64,000 nucleotides of DNA from Clostridium sp. MB40-C1 (GTDB lineage: Bacteria; Bacillota; Clostridia; Clostridiales; Clostridiaceae), in assembly GCF_030913655.1 (NCBI RefSeq), contig NZ_CP133189.1:3331001-3395000 (forward strand), read 5' to 3'. This document shows positions 1-8,810 of the stretch, in pieces. Made by a program: the position numbers and the translations under genes. The notes below the pieces were generated by a model that saw nothing but the letters and a program-made list of their open reading frames with translations, was not told the DNA's origin and made no database searches. Every line of letters begins with the position of its first letter. The stretch's first letter is position 1.

Positions 1-1
1 T

Positions 2-592
2 ATAGCAGGCTTGATGCAACCCGATGGGGGGAAAGTTTTTATTAATGAAGAAGACTATACAGGGAAGGTTGGATATGTAAGCTATATGTATCAAAAAGAC
101 TTACTTCTTCCTTGGAAAAAGATAATTGATAATGCAGCTATGCCACTTGTATTAAAAGGTGAGGATAAAAAAGTGGCAAAAGAAAAAGTAGCTAAATATT
201 TTAAAACATTCGGACTAGAAGGTTTTGAAGATAAATATCCTCATCAATTGTCTGGGGGGATGAAACAAAGAGCGGCACTACTTAGAACATACATGTTTTC
301 TCAGGATATACTGCTCCTAGATGAGCCTTTTGGAGCATTAGATGCTATTACAAGAAGTAAAATGCACTTTTGGCTTTTAGATGTTATGAAAAATTTAAAA
401 TCTACAGTTTTATTTATTACTCATGATATAGAGGAGGCTATTTTTCTGTCAGATAGGATATATATATTATCAGATAAGCCTGCAGTTATAAAAGATGAGA
501 TAGAAGTTAGTCTTATTGATAGAACTAGCAAAGATGTGGTTACAACTGAGGAGTTCAATAGTATAAAAAGAAGAATATTGAATGCTTTATAA
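2..592 (+). CDS. ABC transporter ATP-binding protein, SsuB/TauB/nitrate type (5' truncated)
   Basis: This is the ATPase subunit of an importer of the nitrate/sulfonate/taurine or thiamine-precursor class. The reading frame is open from base 2, so the gene starts before the window and the Walker A loop is missing; the first residues (IAGLMQPDGG) match the stretch just after Walker A. Visible motifs are a Q-loop with YQKDLLLPWK, the signature LSGGMKQR, Walker B ILLLDEPFGALD and the switch histidine in ITHD. The LLPW after the Q-loop and PFGALD after Walker B are typical of this subfamily. The permease and solute-binding protein must lie upstream. The substrate cannot be told from this fragment. 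Confidence 0.9.
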   Translation: MAGLMQPDGGKVFINEEDYTGKVGYVSYMYQKDLLLPWKKIIDNAAMPLVLKGEDKKVAKEKVAKYFKTFGLEGFEDKYPHQLSGGMKQRAALLRTYMFSQDILLLDEPFGALDAITRSKMHFWLLDVMKNLKSTVLFITHDIEEAIFLSDRIYILSDKPAVIKDEIEVSLIDRTSKDVVTTEEFNSIKRRILNAL

Positions 593-601
593 TATGGGCA
601 A

Positions 602-638
602 GGCTGTGTGGTATTTAATTACTGCACAGCCCTATTTT
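602..638 (+). terminator. Intrinsic terminator of the ABC ATPase gene
   Basis: GGCTGTG (602-608) pairs with CACAGCC (625-631) across a 16-base loop, followed by CTATTTT. It lies ten bases after the stop codon. Confidence 0.8.
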
Positions 639-846
639 AATTGTATTTTTGCAGTTTGAGGTGAATTATAGTTAGGTTAAAAATTAATAACATATAAAAT
701 AAATTTAACCAATCACCATATATATAATTTATGCATAGTATGTAATAGATATGAAAACAAGCCTTTTATTATAGGCTAAAGACTTGTTATATCTAATTTC
801 AATAATATATTTTTGAGAAGCCTAAATTTTAAGGGGGAAATATATA

Positions 847-1614
847 ATGGAACACAAACCTAATAGACCATTTTGCGGCAATGTAGACGCTGAGACATTA
901 ACATTATGTCAAGGAACTAATATGGAACCAAGTGGAACAAGCGATCCTGTAGTAGCTAAAATACCTGTTGTTTTAGCAGAGAGAACTATTCAGATAGATG
1001 TAGAGGCTGATATATGTTTACAGTATCCTTTCTATGATATAAAAAGAATTAAAAAAGATATATTTTTAACTCAATGTAAATTGATATTAACTACAGAAGG
1101 AACTAACACAGGAAAATTATTCTTAGAAGGATTTGTTAGAAAGAATATTGAATATACAACTGCTGACTGTGTAGATTGTGATGTAGTTAGTGGAGGAGTA
1201 CACCATACAACAGCAGATGTTCCTTTCAGATGTGCAACTGAAGTTGTATATAGTACACCACCAGTATTCTGTACTAGAACACCAGCAGAGTCAATAGAAT
1301 TAATTTGCAATAAAGGCTGTGGAGGCGGATGTTGCCATAAATGTGGAGAAGAAACATTAGGAACATTGCCATGTGAACAAAACTTTATAGATACTATTTG
1401 TTATACAGAAAAACCTTATTGTGAATTAGAAGAAGCAAGAATTTACGAAGCAGATATTCATAAGGAAAGACTTGACAAAGTTCCAGGTGCTCCTTATAAC
1501 AAGATTACTGAAAAAATGGTTATTTATTTAAGATTAAAAGTATTACAGAATCAACAAGTAAATATAAATGGAGTTGGAGTTGCAGATCCAGATACAAATA
1601 GACCTTGTAGATAA
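847..1614 (+). CDS. Cysteine-rich CsxC-like spore surface (exosporium/coat) protein
   Basis: The 255-residue protein has no signal peptide or membrane segment and contains 17 cysteines, five of them in a knot near residues 153-166 (ICNKGCGGGCCHKC). The central region, with IKRIKKDIFLTQCKLI and GKLFLEGFVRKNIEY, matches my memory of the CsxC family of clostridial spore-surface proteins; CsxC was found in the exosporium of Clostridium sporogenes. A cysteine-rich structural protein of the spore surface, perhaps disulfide-linked, is the likely role. The start is ATG after AAGGGGGAAATATATA. It is a single gene with its own terminator, and its divergent paralogue follows. The family call rests on remembered motifs, and I see no clear sigma-K promoter. 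Confidence 0.65.
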   Translation: MEHKPNRPFCGNVDAETLTLCQGTNMEPSGTSDPVVAKIPVVLAERTIQIDVEADICLQYPFYDIKRIKKDIFLTQCKLILTTEGTNTGKLFLEGFVRKNIEYTTADCVDCDVVSGGVHHTTADVPFRCATEVVYSTPPVFCTRTPAESIELICNKGCGGGCCHKCGEETLGTLPCEQNFIDTICYTEKPYCELEEARIYEADIHKERLDKVPGAPYNKITEKMVIYLRLKVLQNQQVNINGVGVADPDTNRPCR

Positions 1615-1660
1615 TTTATAAATATAAGAATGGATAAAAATGTTGTATATAATTTAATTA

Positions 1661-1696
1661 AAATGAGCTAGTCTTTTGGGACTTAGCTCATTTTTT
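1661..1696 (+). terminator. Intrinsic terminator after the CsxC-like gene
   Basis: AAATGAGCTA pairs with TAGCTCATTT across a 13-base loop and runs into a T stretch. Confidence 0.85.
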
Positions 1697-1823
1697 AAAT
1701 AAAGTTTTGGATTGAATAAATAGTGATTTTAAAAAATATCTTTAATGGTTCAATTTAAATTCCAATTATCTATAATCTGAATATAATAAAATTAAGCATA
1801 AGTAATTTAGAGGGGTATTTGTA

Positions 1824-2915
1824 GTGAATACGTATAATAATTGTTTGAATAATAATATATGTTTATTTTTAAAACTACTTATTATACTAGAGGTTTTAAA
1901 AATATATTATGAAGAATATGAAGGACAATATTGTAGTACAAGTAAAGTAAATAAAAAAAGAGATATAAGAGATGCAAAGAATACAAATAATGTAAAGAAT
2001 GCAAGAGATAAAGTTGTTAAAGGTAGCCTAGAATTAATAGATGTAAGTAATAAAACAAGTAATAAAACAAGTAATAAAACACAGGTGGCTACAAAAAATT
2101 CAATTAATAGTATAAGTAAAAATCAGGATAATAGTTCTATAAAACATAAGTGCAAAAATCAAAGAAATGATAGGAGTAATTATACTAAATCTACTAAAGA
2201 TGAAATTTATATAGAAAAATGTAATGGTAATAGTTTGATAAAGAATAAAGTAAAAGATAATATAAAATCCAATACAAAACCTAATATTAATATAGAGAGA
2301 AATATTAAAGGCAAATTTCCTATTATTATATCAGAAAAAAGTGTTTTTGTGCCGATAGAAACTGCATTAAATTTAGAAGAAAATGCATTGGAAATCAAAG
2401 AAATAGATAATAATGTATACTTAAATGAGAGTACGTTAATACCAATTGAAGGCGAAAATAAAAATTTAAAATACAGTACAGGAAAGCTTTTTTTAAAAGG
2501 ATTTATCAGAAATTGTATTAGGTATTCTACAGTGACATCTGTAGATGATATAAAAATTAAAGGGGATATTAAATATTGTATTAATTATATTCCGTTTAAA
2601 TGTACAACTTTAATTAATTATAATCATCATCCTAAGTTAACAAAACAACACAGTATAGAAAAGTTAGTAATAACAAGTCCTAAGGAATCCAAACTAAATG
2701 AATATAATTATAAAACTAAACATAATGAACCTATATATTGTAATCTAATAAAAGCAAAAATATTTGGTAATAGGGAATGTTGCAATAAAAATTCATTACA
2801 TGACAAGTTCCCTATGGAATCTACTTTTTCAATAATAAAAGAAAAAATGATAGTGCAGTTAGTATTGCAATTAATTCAAAAGCAGGAGATTAATATTAGT
2901 TATTCAGGTACTTAG
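1824..2915 (+). CDS. Divergent CsxC-like paralogue with Lys/Asn/Ser-rich N-terminal extension
   Basis: The C-terminal ~200 residues align with the preceding protein: FPIIISEKSVFVPIE with IPVVLAERTIQIDVE, GKLFLKGFIRNCIRYST with GKLFLEGFVRKNIEYTT, INYIPFKCTTLINY with TADVPFRCATEVVY, and IIKEKMIVQLVLQLIQKQEI with ITEKMVIYLRLKVLQNQQV. The cysteine knot of the first copy is absent. The N-terminal ~165 residues are low-complexity, rich in Lys, Asn, Ser and Thr, with a triple NKTS-type repeat (about residues 75-87). A short hydrophobic run lies near residues 12-28. The start is GTG after AGAGGGG. Probably a second spore-surface protein made by tandem duplication; its function is inferred only from the paralogy. 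Confidence 0.6.
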   Translation: MNTYNNCLNNNICLFLKLLIILEVLKIYYEEYEGQYCSTSKVNKKRDIRDAKNTNNVKNARDKVVKGSLELIDVSNKTSNKTSNKTQVATKNSINSISKNQDNSSIKHKCKNQRNDRSNYTKSTKDEIYIEKCNGNSLIKNKVKDNIKSNTKPNINIERNIKGKFPIIISEKSVFVPIETALNLEENALEIKEIDNNVYLNESTLIPIEGENKNLKYSTGKLFLKGFIRNCIRYSTVTSVDDIKIKGDIKYCINYIPFKCTTLINYNHHPKLTKQHSIEKLVITSPKESKLNEYNYKTKHNEPIYCNLIKAKIFGNRECCNKNSLHDKFPMESTFSIIKEKMIVQLVLQLIQKQEINISYSGT

Positions 2916-3030
2916 AGTTATATGCATATTGTCTTATAATTTGCCAAAATATAAATATAAATGGAACCCATCTTCAAATATTGAGATGAGTAAGTGATTT
3001 ATACAAAGTTAAAATTGTGGTTTACTGTTT

Positions 3031-3081
3031 AAGCTTTAGGGGAGTTTAAAACTCCGCCTGAAGCCAAGAATTCTATTTATA
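3031..3081. repeat. Hairpin and tail of a dispersed repeat (copy 1)
   Basis: GCTTTAGGGGAGTTT pairs imperfectly with AAACTCCGCCTGAAGC. The following bases, to 3081, match 55771-55795 with two differences over 25 bases. The stretch runs into the 3' end of the spoIID-like gene (minus strand), so part of that gene's last codons may derive from the repeat. It may also work as a terminator, although no clear T run follows. Confidence 0.5.
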
Positions 3082-4857
3082 TAACGTAGTAAAATCTATA
3101 TCTTTATAATAGGTATTTAATATTGTTTTAAAATCTACATTTTTTTTACCAAGGTACATTGCACCATATTGACTCATGCCTACTCCATGACCATAGCCAC
3201 CTCCGTAAATAGTAAAGGAATCTCCAATAGTTTCTATTGAAAAAAAAGATGAGGGAAGAGTATTCCAATTATCAATAAACTTTTTGTTTTGTAAAGATAT
3301 TTTAGGCGGAGAAGTGCATTTAAAGCTTCTCCTTATAAAAGAGTCGTTTTTTACATTTACTATAGCATTATCAAATAAAAATGATATTTCTATAATATTT
3401 CCACCATCGCTTCTAGTTAATACTTGTATATCTTTTAAATTCTTTAGTTTTTTAGGAAAACGGTTCAATTTCTTATTAGGATTATTCCTTTTAAATAAAG
3501 TTATGTAATCAGGTGAGTTCTTTTTTATTTGTTTTAGATTGTAGTTTAAATTATCTTCAATAGTTTTTTTGCCAAAGGTTACACTCCATCTAAAATAAGG
3601 GGAGTTTTTATCATAGGCTTGAATACTTTTATTTTTGTAAAATTCAAGCCACTCTCTTTCAGTAGAAGGAAGATTAGTATTATTGTTAAAAAATACATTT
3701 GTTTTTAAATATGGTTTTACATCACTTGAACCATCACTTTTAAACCATATATCTTTGTAGTTAACTCCAGTCCCACAAGAAGTAGAGTAGTACTTTGCAT
3801 CAATTGGAGATTTATCATAAGTCATTATAGTGCCAGTAGTTTCCTTTACAGCTTTGTTTGAGATATTTTGAGGGAGAGTATTATTGTAAACTTGACATCT
3901 GGTACTGTCATCTACATGAAATCCTAAATTGCTATATCGGTTTGAGAGCATATCTGACATTGCATAAGTTCTTGCAGCAACGGATTGGCATTTTAAAGCC
4001 TCAATACCACCCCAAACAGGCATTTCAGAAGGTACTACTTTGGTTAAATATTCTTCAACTTTAACTTCATTTATTATAATTAATCCTTTTTCTGATGGGT
4101 ATAGTTCTAAAATACCACTAAAACTTGGATTGAAAGTAGGGGAACCTCGCTTTATATTAGTTATTTCTATATTGCCTCCACTTATATATAGTCTATTTTT
4201 GCTTGTTATATGATTTCCATTAAGATAAACATTAATCTTACCTTTTGAAAATTTGAATTTAATGGTATAATATTTAGGAATGTCCAAATGGATATTTTCA
4301 GTTTTATTGTATATTTCACCAGCAGAATTAAACTGAAGATATGCCTCTTTATGGTATATAGAAGTAAAATTATTATCAGAAATACCGACTCTTATATTAG
4401 AATAATCTTTCATAGGATATATTACGAAAGTTTTCAATTCGTTTTTATTTAAAAAAGACTTTACATTATTTTTCCCTACTATTATATCTTTGCTTGTAGC
4501 TATAGTTATATTATTATTTTCATCTATTTTATAGAATGAAGGATTTTTAGATAAGTTTATTAAACCAATATGTTCCAATTCATATTTTTTTGATGTTTTC
4601 CTTAATATCCTATTAGAAGATGGAGTTACTATTTGGTAACTATATACTTTAAAATAATTAAATTTGAAATCTGCTACTGTATATTTATGAAGATTTGAGT
4701 TTTTAAATTTAATTTTTTTTATTTTATTATTTGTATATATAAGAGTGTAGTTAGGGGTGGATTCTAGTATAATGGCATGAGTTATTTTCCGTGGAAAAAA
4801 TAAAGTCACTATAATGATACTAAAAAGAATACTAACTATTACAAAAGGTTTTTTCAT
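3073..4857 (-). CDS. SpoIID/LytB domain protein
   Basis: This is a SpoIID-family cell-wall enzyme, the group that cuts glycan strands as a lytic transglycosylase (SpoIID in forespore engulfment) or enhances amidases (LytB). An N-terminal membrane anchor covers residues 5-21. The SpoIID domain starts near residue 255; VVPSEMP contains the conserved catalytic glutamate, E278 here. The C-terminal GYGHGVGMSQYGA motif lies near residues 555-567. At 594 residues it is much longer than SpoIID (about 340). The extra ~230 N-terminal residues are beta-rich and not recognised, so this is probably an anchored paralogue and not SpoIID itself. GAGGT lies eight bases before the ATG. It is a single gene on the minus strand. 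Confidence 0.85.
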   Translation of the reverse strand: MKKPFVIVSILFSIIIVTLFFPRKITHAIILESTPNYTLIYTNNKIKKIKFKNSNLHKYTVADFKFNYFKVYSYQIVTPSSNRILRKTSKKYELEHIGLINLSKNPSFYKIDENNNITIATSKDIIVGKNNVKSFLNKNELKTFVIYPMKDYSNIRVGISDNNFTSIYHKEAYLQFNSAGEIYNKTENIHLDIPKYYTIKFKFSKGKINVYLNGNHITSKNRLYISGGNIEITNIKRGSPTFNPSFSGILELYPSEKGLIIINEVKVEEYLTKVVPSEMPVWGGIEALKCQSVAARTYAMSDMLSNRYSNLGFHVDDSTRCQVYNNTLPQNISNKAVKETTGTIMTYDKSPIDAKYYSTSCGTGVNYKDIWFKSDGSSDVKPYLKTNVFFNNNTNLPSTEREWLEFYKNKSIQAYDKNSPYFRWSVTFGKKTIEDNLNYNLKQIKKNSPDYITLFKRNNPNKKLNRFPKKLKNLKDIQVLTRSDGGNIIEISFLFDNAIVNVKNDSFIRRSFKCTSPPKISLQNKKFIDNWNTLPSSFFSIETIGDSFTIYGGGYGHGVGMSQYGAMYLGKKNVDFKTILNTYYKDIDFTTLYK

Positions 4858-4956
4858 ATAATTTACCTCGTTTACATACTAAAGATTTAACTATATACTT
4901 AATTTATATCCATATGTTTGTGAAGATATTACACATATGGGTCTGTAATATAAATA

Positions 4957-4985
4957 TTAACAAAAAGTAAAAAATACTGTATAAT
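4957..4985 (+). promoter_or_regulatory. Sigma-A promoter of the H-NOX chemoreceptor gene
   Basis: TTAACA (4957-4962) and TATAAT (4980-4985) are 17 bases apart, about 50 bases before the start codon. Confidence 0.65.
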
Positions 4986-5037
4986 ATTTAATAAAAATAA
5001 TTAATTAATAATAATTTTAATTTAGGGGAGGGTTACA

Positions 5038-6837
5038 ATGAAAGGGACAGTAGTTGCTACTTGGATTAAAACTTGTAGGAAACTTTATAATGATGATGTT
5101 GTAGACAGAGCTATGAGCTCTATTGGATGGAAAAATAGTAAGATATTTAGTCCAATAGAAAATGTTGATGATGATGATGTAAAAAAGGTAATGTCATATA
5201 TATCAAATGATGTAAATGTTAGTTTAGGTCAATTGTGGAGAAATATAGGAAAAGATAATATACAGTCGTTTTTTAATGATTTTCCTTCATTTTTTGAGCA
5301 TGAGAATTTATACTCATTTCTTAGATCTTTATATGATATTCATTTAGAGATGGTGAAAAAATTTCCAGGAGCAAAACCACCATTAATAAGCATAGAACCA
5401 ATATCAGATAGAAAAGCTATTTTTACATATAAATCAAATAGAGAAATGTTTGATTATGCTTTTGGACTTATTGACGGAAGCGCAGAGTTTTTCAAGGAGA
5501 AATTGAACATAAAAGAGATAGAAAGAAAATCAGGATTTTTAAAACTCGAATTTAACTTTGAAAAAGACATTTATTATAAAAAAGTTTATAATTTTAACAA
5601 ATTATTATCTTTCGGTTTTGTAAAGAGTATTCCTGCAAAAGTTGGAATATTTACAATAATAATATCAATTATTAGTAATATATTTTTAATAGGAGTAAAA
5701 AATATTCCGGTATTTTTATTAGCAACTATAATTCCTCCAGTAGCATCTGCTTTAGCAGTATCTTTGCTTATGAGACCTAAGGATTTAATAAAAGAAGAAA
5801 TAAAAATAATTAATGATAACAATTATACAGAAGAAAAGAGAATAGTTACAGGAGACTTTTTTGAAGATATATTTGAACTTTTAAAAGAACATAGGAATGT
5901 AATTAGAGCTGATTTTACAAATTTTAAAGGTGTTACAGATGAAATGAATACATTTGTAGCAAATATTAACAACATATCTGATTCTATGAAAGCAACTTCA
6001 GAAGATATTTCTGGAGTAGTGGAACAGATGGCAGATGGAGCTGTAAGTCAAGCCGAAATGACTCAAGAAGCGGCTTCTGCATTAAATAATAATGTTGAAA
6101 CTTTAAAAAATATTGTAGATAGTGAAAACAACAATAAAGAGGAGCTTGAAAAAGCTGTTCATAAGATCAATAACAGTTATGAAAATGTAGAAAACTCAAG
6201 TAAGAATATTTTTGAAACTTTACAAAAATTCCAAGAGGTAAAGAATAAAGGAATAGAATTAGAAGAAAAGGCTAAAAATATTAATAATATAGTTTCTATA
6301 GTTTCTGGAATCTCTGAGCAAACAAATCTTTTGGCTTTAAATGCGTCTATTGAGGCTGCTCGTGCAGGAGAAGCAGGAAGAGGATTTACTGTTGTAGCTG
6401 AGGAAGTAAGAGAACTTGCAGAGGAAACACAAAATGCCGTTAAAGATATAAATCAAAATTTAGCAGAGTTTGTAAGTGAAATAAAGCTTTTGGTAGAGAA
6501 AATAGGAAATCAATATAATGTATTAGAAAATGAGACAATAAGTTTAGAAAAGGTTAGAGATATAAGCTTAGATGCAGCTAATTCTATTCAAGAAGTATCT
6601 TCCACAATGATAAAAACGATCAATGATTTAGATAAGGAATCAGGATATATTCTAAAAATTTCTGATAATATTGAATCTTTATCAGCTATTGCAGAAGAAA
6701 ATTCTGCATCTTCAGAAGAAGTAAGCGCTAGTGTATCAAGTTATACTAGTGAAATAAAAAATTTAATAGGAAATATATCTAATTTCAAGAAAACAACTGA
6801 AGAATTTAAAAATGAACTTAGCAAGTACAAAATTTAA
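5038..6837 (+). CDS. H-NOX heme gas-sensor methyl-accepting chemotaxis protein
   Basis: This is a chemoreceptor that reads a diatomic gas through heme and signals to CheA. Residues 1-185 are an H-NOX domain. The proximal heme ligand is H102 (YDIHLEM), P115 is conserved, and the heme-propionate motif YxSxR is Y131, S133, R135. The distal residues W9, N74 and Y140 match the hydrogen-bond network of the O2-binding H-NOX of Caldanaerobacter. Two membrane helices follow (about 201-220 and 223-245), then a cytoplasmic MCP domain with the hairpin [19 protein letters not shown]. There is no HAMP domain of the usual kind. The start ATG follows GGGGAGGG. The domain order is as in clostridial sensors of NO or O2. 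The PAP2-like gene starts 35 bases downstream. Confidence 0.95.
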   Translation: MKGTVVATWIKTCRKLYNDDVVDRAMSSIGWKNSKIFSPIENVDDDDVKKVMSYISNDVNVSLGQLWRNIGKDNIQSFFNDFPSFFEHENLYSFLRSLYDIHLEMVKKFPGAKPPLISIEPISDRKAIFTYKSNREMFDYAFGLIDGSAEFFKEKLNIKEIERKSGFLKLEFNFEKDIYYKKVYNFNKLLSFGFVKSIPAKVGIFTIIISIISNIFLIGVKNIPVFLLATIIPPVASALAVSLLMRPKDLIKEEIKIINDNNYTEEKRIVTGDFFEDIFELLKEHRNVIRADFTNFKGVTDEMNTFVANINNISDSMKATSEDISGVVEQMADGAVSQAEMTQEAASALNNNVETLKNIVDSENNNKEELEKAVHKINNSYENVENSSKNIFETLQKFQEVKNKGIELEEKAKNINNIVSIVSGISEQTNLLALNASIEAARAGEAGRGFTVVAEEVRELAEETQNAVKDINQNLAEFVSEIKLLVEKIGNQYNVLENETISLEKVRDISLDAANSIQEVSSTMIKTINDLDKESGYILKISDNIESLSAIAEENSASSEEVSASVSSYTSEIKNLIGNISNFKKTTEEFKNELSKYKI

Positions 6838-6872
6838 AAGAGTATAATCAATAGTTTGCCAGGAGGGTTGAT

Positions 6873-7532
6873 ATGCAACGTGAGTGGGAAGAAAGTGATT
6901 ATCAAGTACGAAGTATTATAAAAAAAGGTATCTTAATGGCTACTATTCCTGTTACAAGCATCTTATACCCAACGTTAAATGTATATAGAGAAGATATAAA
7001 TGTTATGAAAATGCCTATAGATAATATTATTTCATTTAATAAGTATTTTGTTATACCATATGTAGGATGGTATGCCTATATATTCTTCTTCTTGCTTTTG
7101 CTTTGTATATTAGATTCTGATGAATATTTTAAATTATTAATAGCTTTAAATATAGGATTATTAATTTGCTATGTAATTTATTATTTTTATCCTACCTATG
7201 TTGCAAGACCTACTATTGAAGATAAAGATATTTTTAGTAGATTAGTGCTATGGGTATATGGAAGAGATAATCCTTATAATTGTATGCCAAGTATACATGT
7301 CTTAAATTCTATGCTAGTTTTGTTGTTTGTAAATAATTCTAGTAAGATTAGCTCGTTTTTTAAGATGACAACAGATATAATAACTATTTTAATAAGTTTG
7401 TCTACTATGTTTATAAAACAGCACTACTTTATAGATGTTATCGTATCTATAGGATTATCATTAGCATTATTTTATTCAATAAATTGGATATGGGCATTTA
7501 TTAAAGATAAGAATGAAAAGGTAAAAATTTAA
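6873..7532 (+). CDS. PAP2/AUR1-like membrane phosphatase or phosphotransferase
   Basis: The 219-residue protein has about six membrane helices and the later part of the PAP2 signature: CMPSIHV corresponds to PSGH, and KQHYFIDV to the H-x3-D motif of the third block. Ser in place of Gly and the spacing recall inositol-phosphorylceramide-synthase-like PAP2 proteins. A role in dephosphorylating or transferring a lipid head group is inferred. AGGAGGG precedes the ATG by six bases. The gene lies 35 bases after the H-NOX receptor and shares its terminator, so the two are probably co-transcribed. Confidence 0.75.
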   Translation: MQREWEESDYQVRSIIKKGILMATIPVTSILYPTLNVYREDINVMKMPIDNIISFNKYFVIPYVGWYAYIFFFLLLLCILDSDEYFKLLIALNIGLLICYVIYYFYPTYVARPTIEDKDIFSRLVLWVYGRDNPYNCMPSIHVLNSMLVLLFVNNSSKISSFFKMTTDIITILISLSTMFIKQHYFIDVIVSIGLSLALFYSINWIWAFIKDKNEKVKI

Positions 7533-7552
7533 TAGCTTAATAAGGTCAAAGT

Positions 7553-7609
7553 TTAAAGAGCTAAAGAAAAAATCCGATAAATTTCAACGGTTTTCTTTAA
7601 CTCTTTATT
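7553..7609. terminator. Bidirectional terminator between convergent genes
   Basis: AAAGAGCTAAAGAAAA pairs with TTTTCTTTAACTCTTT, with A and T runs on the two sides. It can stop transcription from the PAP2-like gene and from the convergent ykvI-like gene. Confidence 0.75.
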
Positions 7610-8665
7610 TTAATTAGTGGATTTTTGTTTGAAATAAAATATAATGCATTGTATTATAAAAACAAAACTTATAGCGCCAAAAGCAGGATATACATACGTT
7701 ATTAGATTTACAAATCCAAGTTGAGATATAGGTATCGCTATTAAAATGATTAGAATAACTGATTTTTTATAAGGAATATTAAATACATTTTCAATGGTTT
7801 TACCTAAACTGTATATATCAGAAACTTCAGTAGAAAACATTTCTAGCCACATTACACAAAGCAGTAATATTTGAATTAGTTTTCCAAAACGATCTGCAAT
7901 ATACAAAAGAGGAATGTCGTATTGAAATATATTTGGAATATTAAGCATTAGCATAAGATTAATCATAAATGCTATTACAGTAAGTACTATGGAACCTAAA
8001 AGAACTCCAAGCTTTAAAGGAGTTTTTGATTTTATTTCTGAACTTAAAGGAACTAGTACACCGCTACAGGATATTATATTGAAGCCTGCATATAAAAGAG
8101 TAGAAATAAACCAATTATATTTTGAGTCAGCTATATTCATTATGTATGGAATATTTACTATATCTTTTGATAATCCTATAAACAAAATAAATATGGTGGT
8201 TATGATTATTATTAAACAAGGAACTATAAATGAATTTATTTCTAACAATCCTTCTGTGTCTTTTAATAGTATATATATGGAAAGACAACACATCAATATT
8301 ATCCCTATCCATTTAGATACATGAAAAAACTGACTTATCAAGGCTCCACTTCCAGCTAAGATTATTGCAGAACCACTTAAAAGAAAAATACTTGTTAATA
8401 TATCTGTTACTTGTCCTAAAAAACCAGGACTTACTAATCTAATGAATTCGTTATAGGAATTTAAATTATACTTAGTACTTATATGTATTATTATAAATCC
8501 CATAATCACATAAATTAACATGCATATTAGTAAGCCTATAAAGCTTTTGCAACCATATCTTGAAAAGAATAATGTTATTTCTTCTCCAGAAGCAAGACCG
8601 GCGCCGACTATAGTGCCAATGAATACAGCAGCTAATTGAAAACTTAAACTTAAATATTTTTTCAT
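7610..8665 (-). CDS. YkvI-family membrane transporter (APC fold)
   Basis: This is a polytopic membrane protein with about ten helices and the amino-terminal motif FIGTIVGAGLASGEEI. A glycine-rich broken first helix of this kind is typical of APC-superfamily transporters, and the sequence resembles the YkvI group. The substrate is unknown. The frame is open further upstream to 8764, but the start at 8665 is chosen because GGGGG lies nine bases before it and the membrane domain begins directly after MKKYLS. It stands alone on the minus strand. Confidence 0.75.
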   Translation of the reverse strand: MKKYLSLSFQLAAVFIGTIVGAGLASGEEITLFFSRYGCKSFIGLLICMLIYVIMGFIIIHISTKYNLNSYNEFIRLVSPGFLGQVTDILTSIFLLSGSAIILAGSGALISQFFHVSKWIGIILMCCLSIYILLKDTEGLLEINSFIVPCLIIIITTIFILFIGLSKDIVNIPYIMNIADSKYNWFISTLLYAGFNIISCSGVLVPLSSEIKSKTPLKLGVLLGSIVLTVIAFMINLMLMLNIPNIFQYDIPLLYIADRFGKLIQILLLCVMWLEMFSTEVSDIYSLGKTIENVFNIPYKKSVILIILIAIPISQLGFVNLITYVYPAFGAISFVFIIQCIIFYFKQKSTN

Positions 8666-8810
8666 GTAATACCCCCATAAAATTGATAATAAGGTTCTTT
8701 TTATAAATATATATAAATTAATAAAAATAATGATTGGATAAATTAAATTTTTATTTAGTGGCAAAATAAAAATAAGAAATAAAGTTAACTATGGATAGGT
8801 GATAAATAGT

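Noticed and set aside
3031..3062. Terminator of the spoIID-like gene
   Set aside because: The hairpin is not followed by a T run on either strand and is better explained as part of a dispersed repeat.
4918..4937. TGTGAAGATATTACACA before the H-NOX gene as a Rex or CRP-type site
   Set aside because: The two halves differ at two of seven positions and the spacing fits neither factor well.
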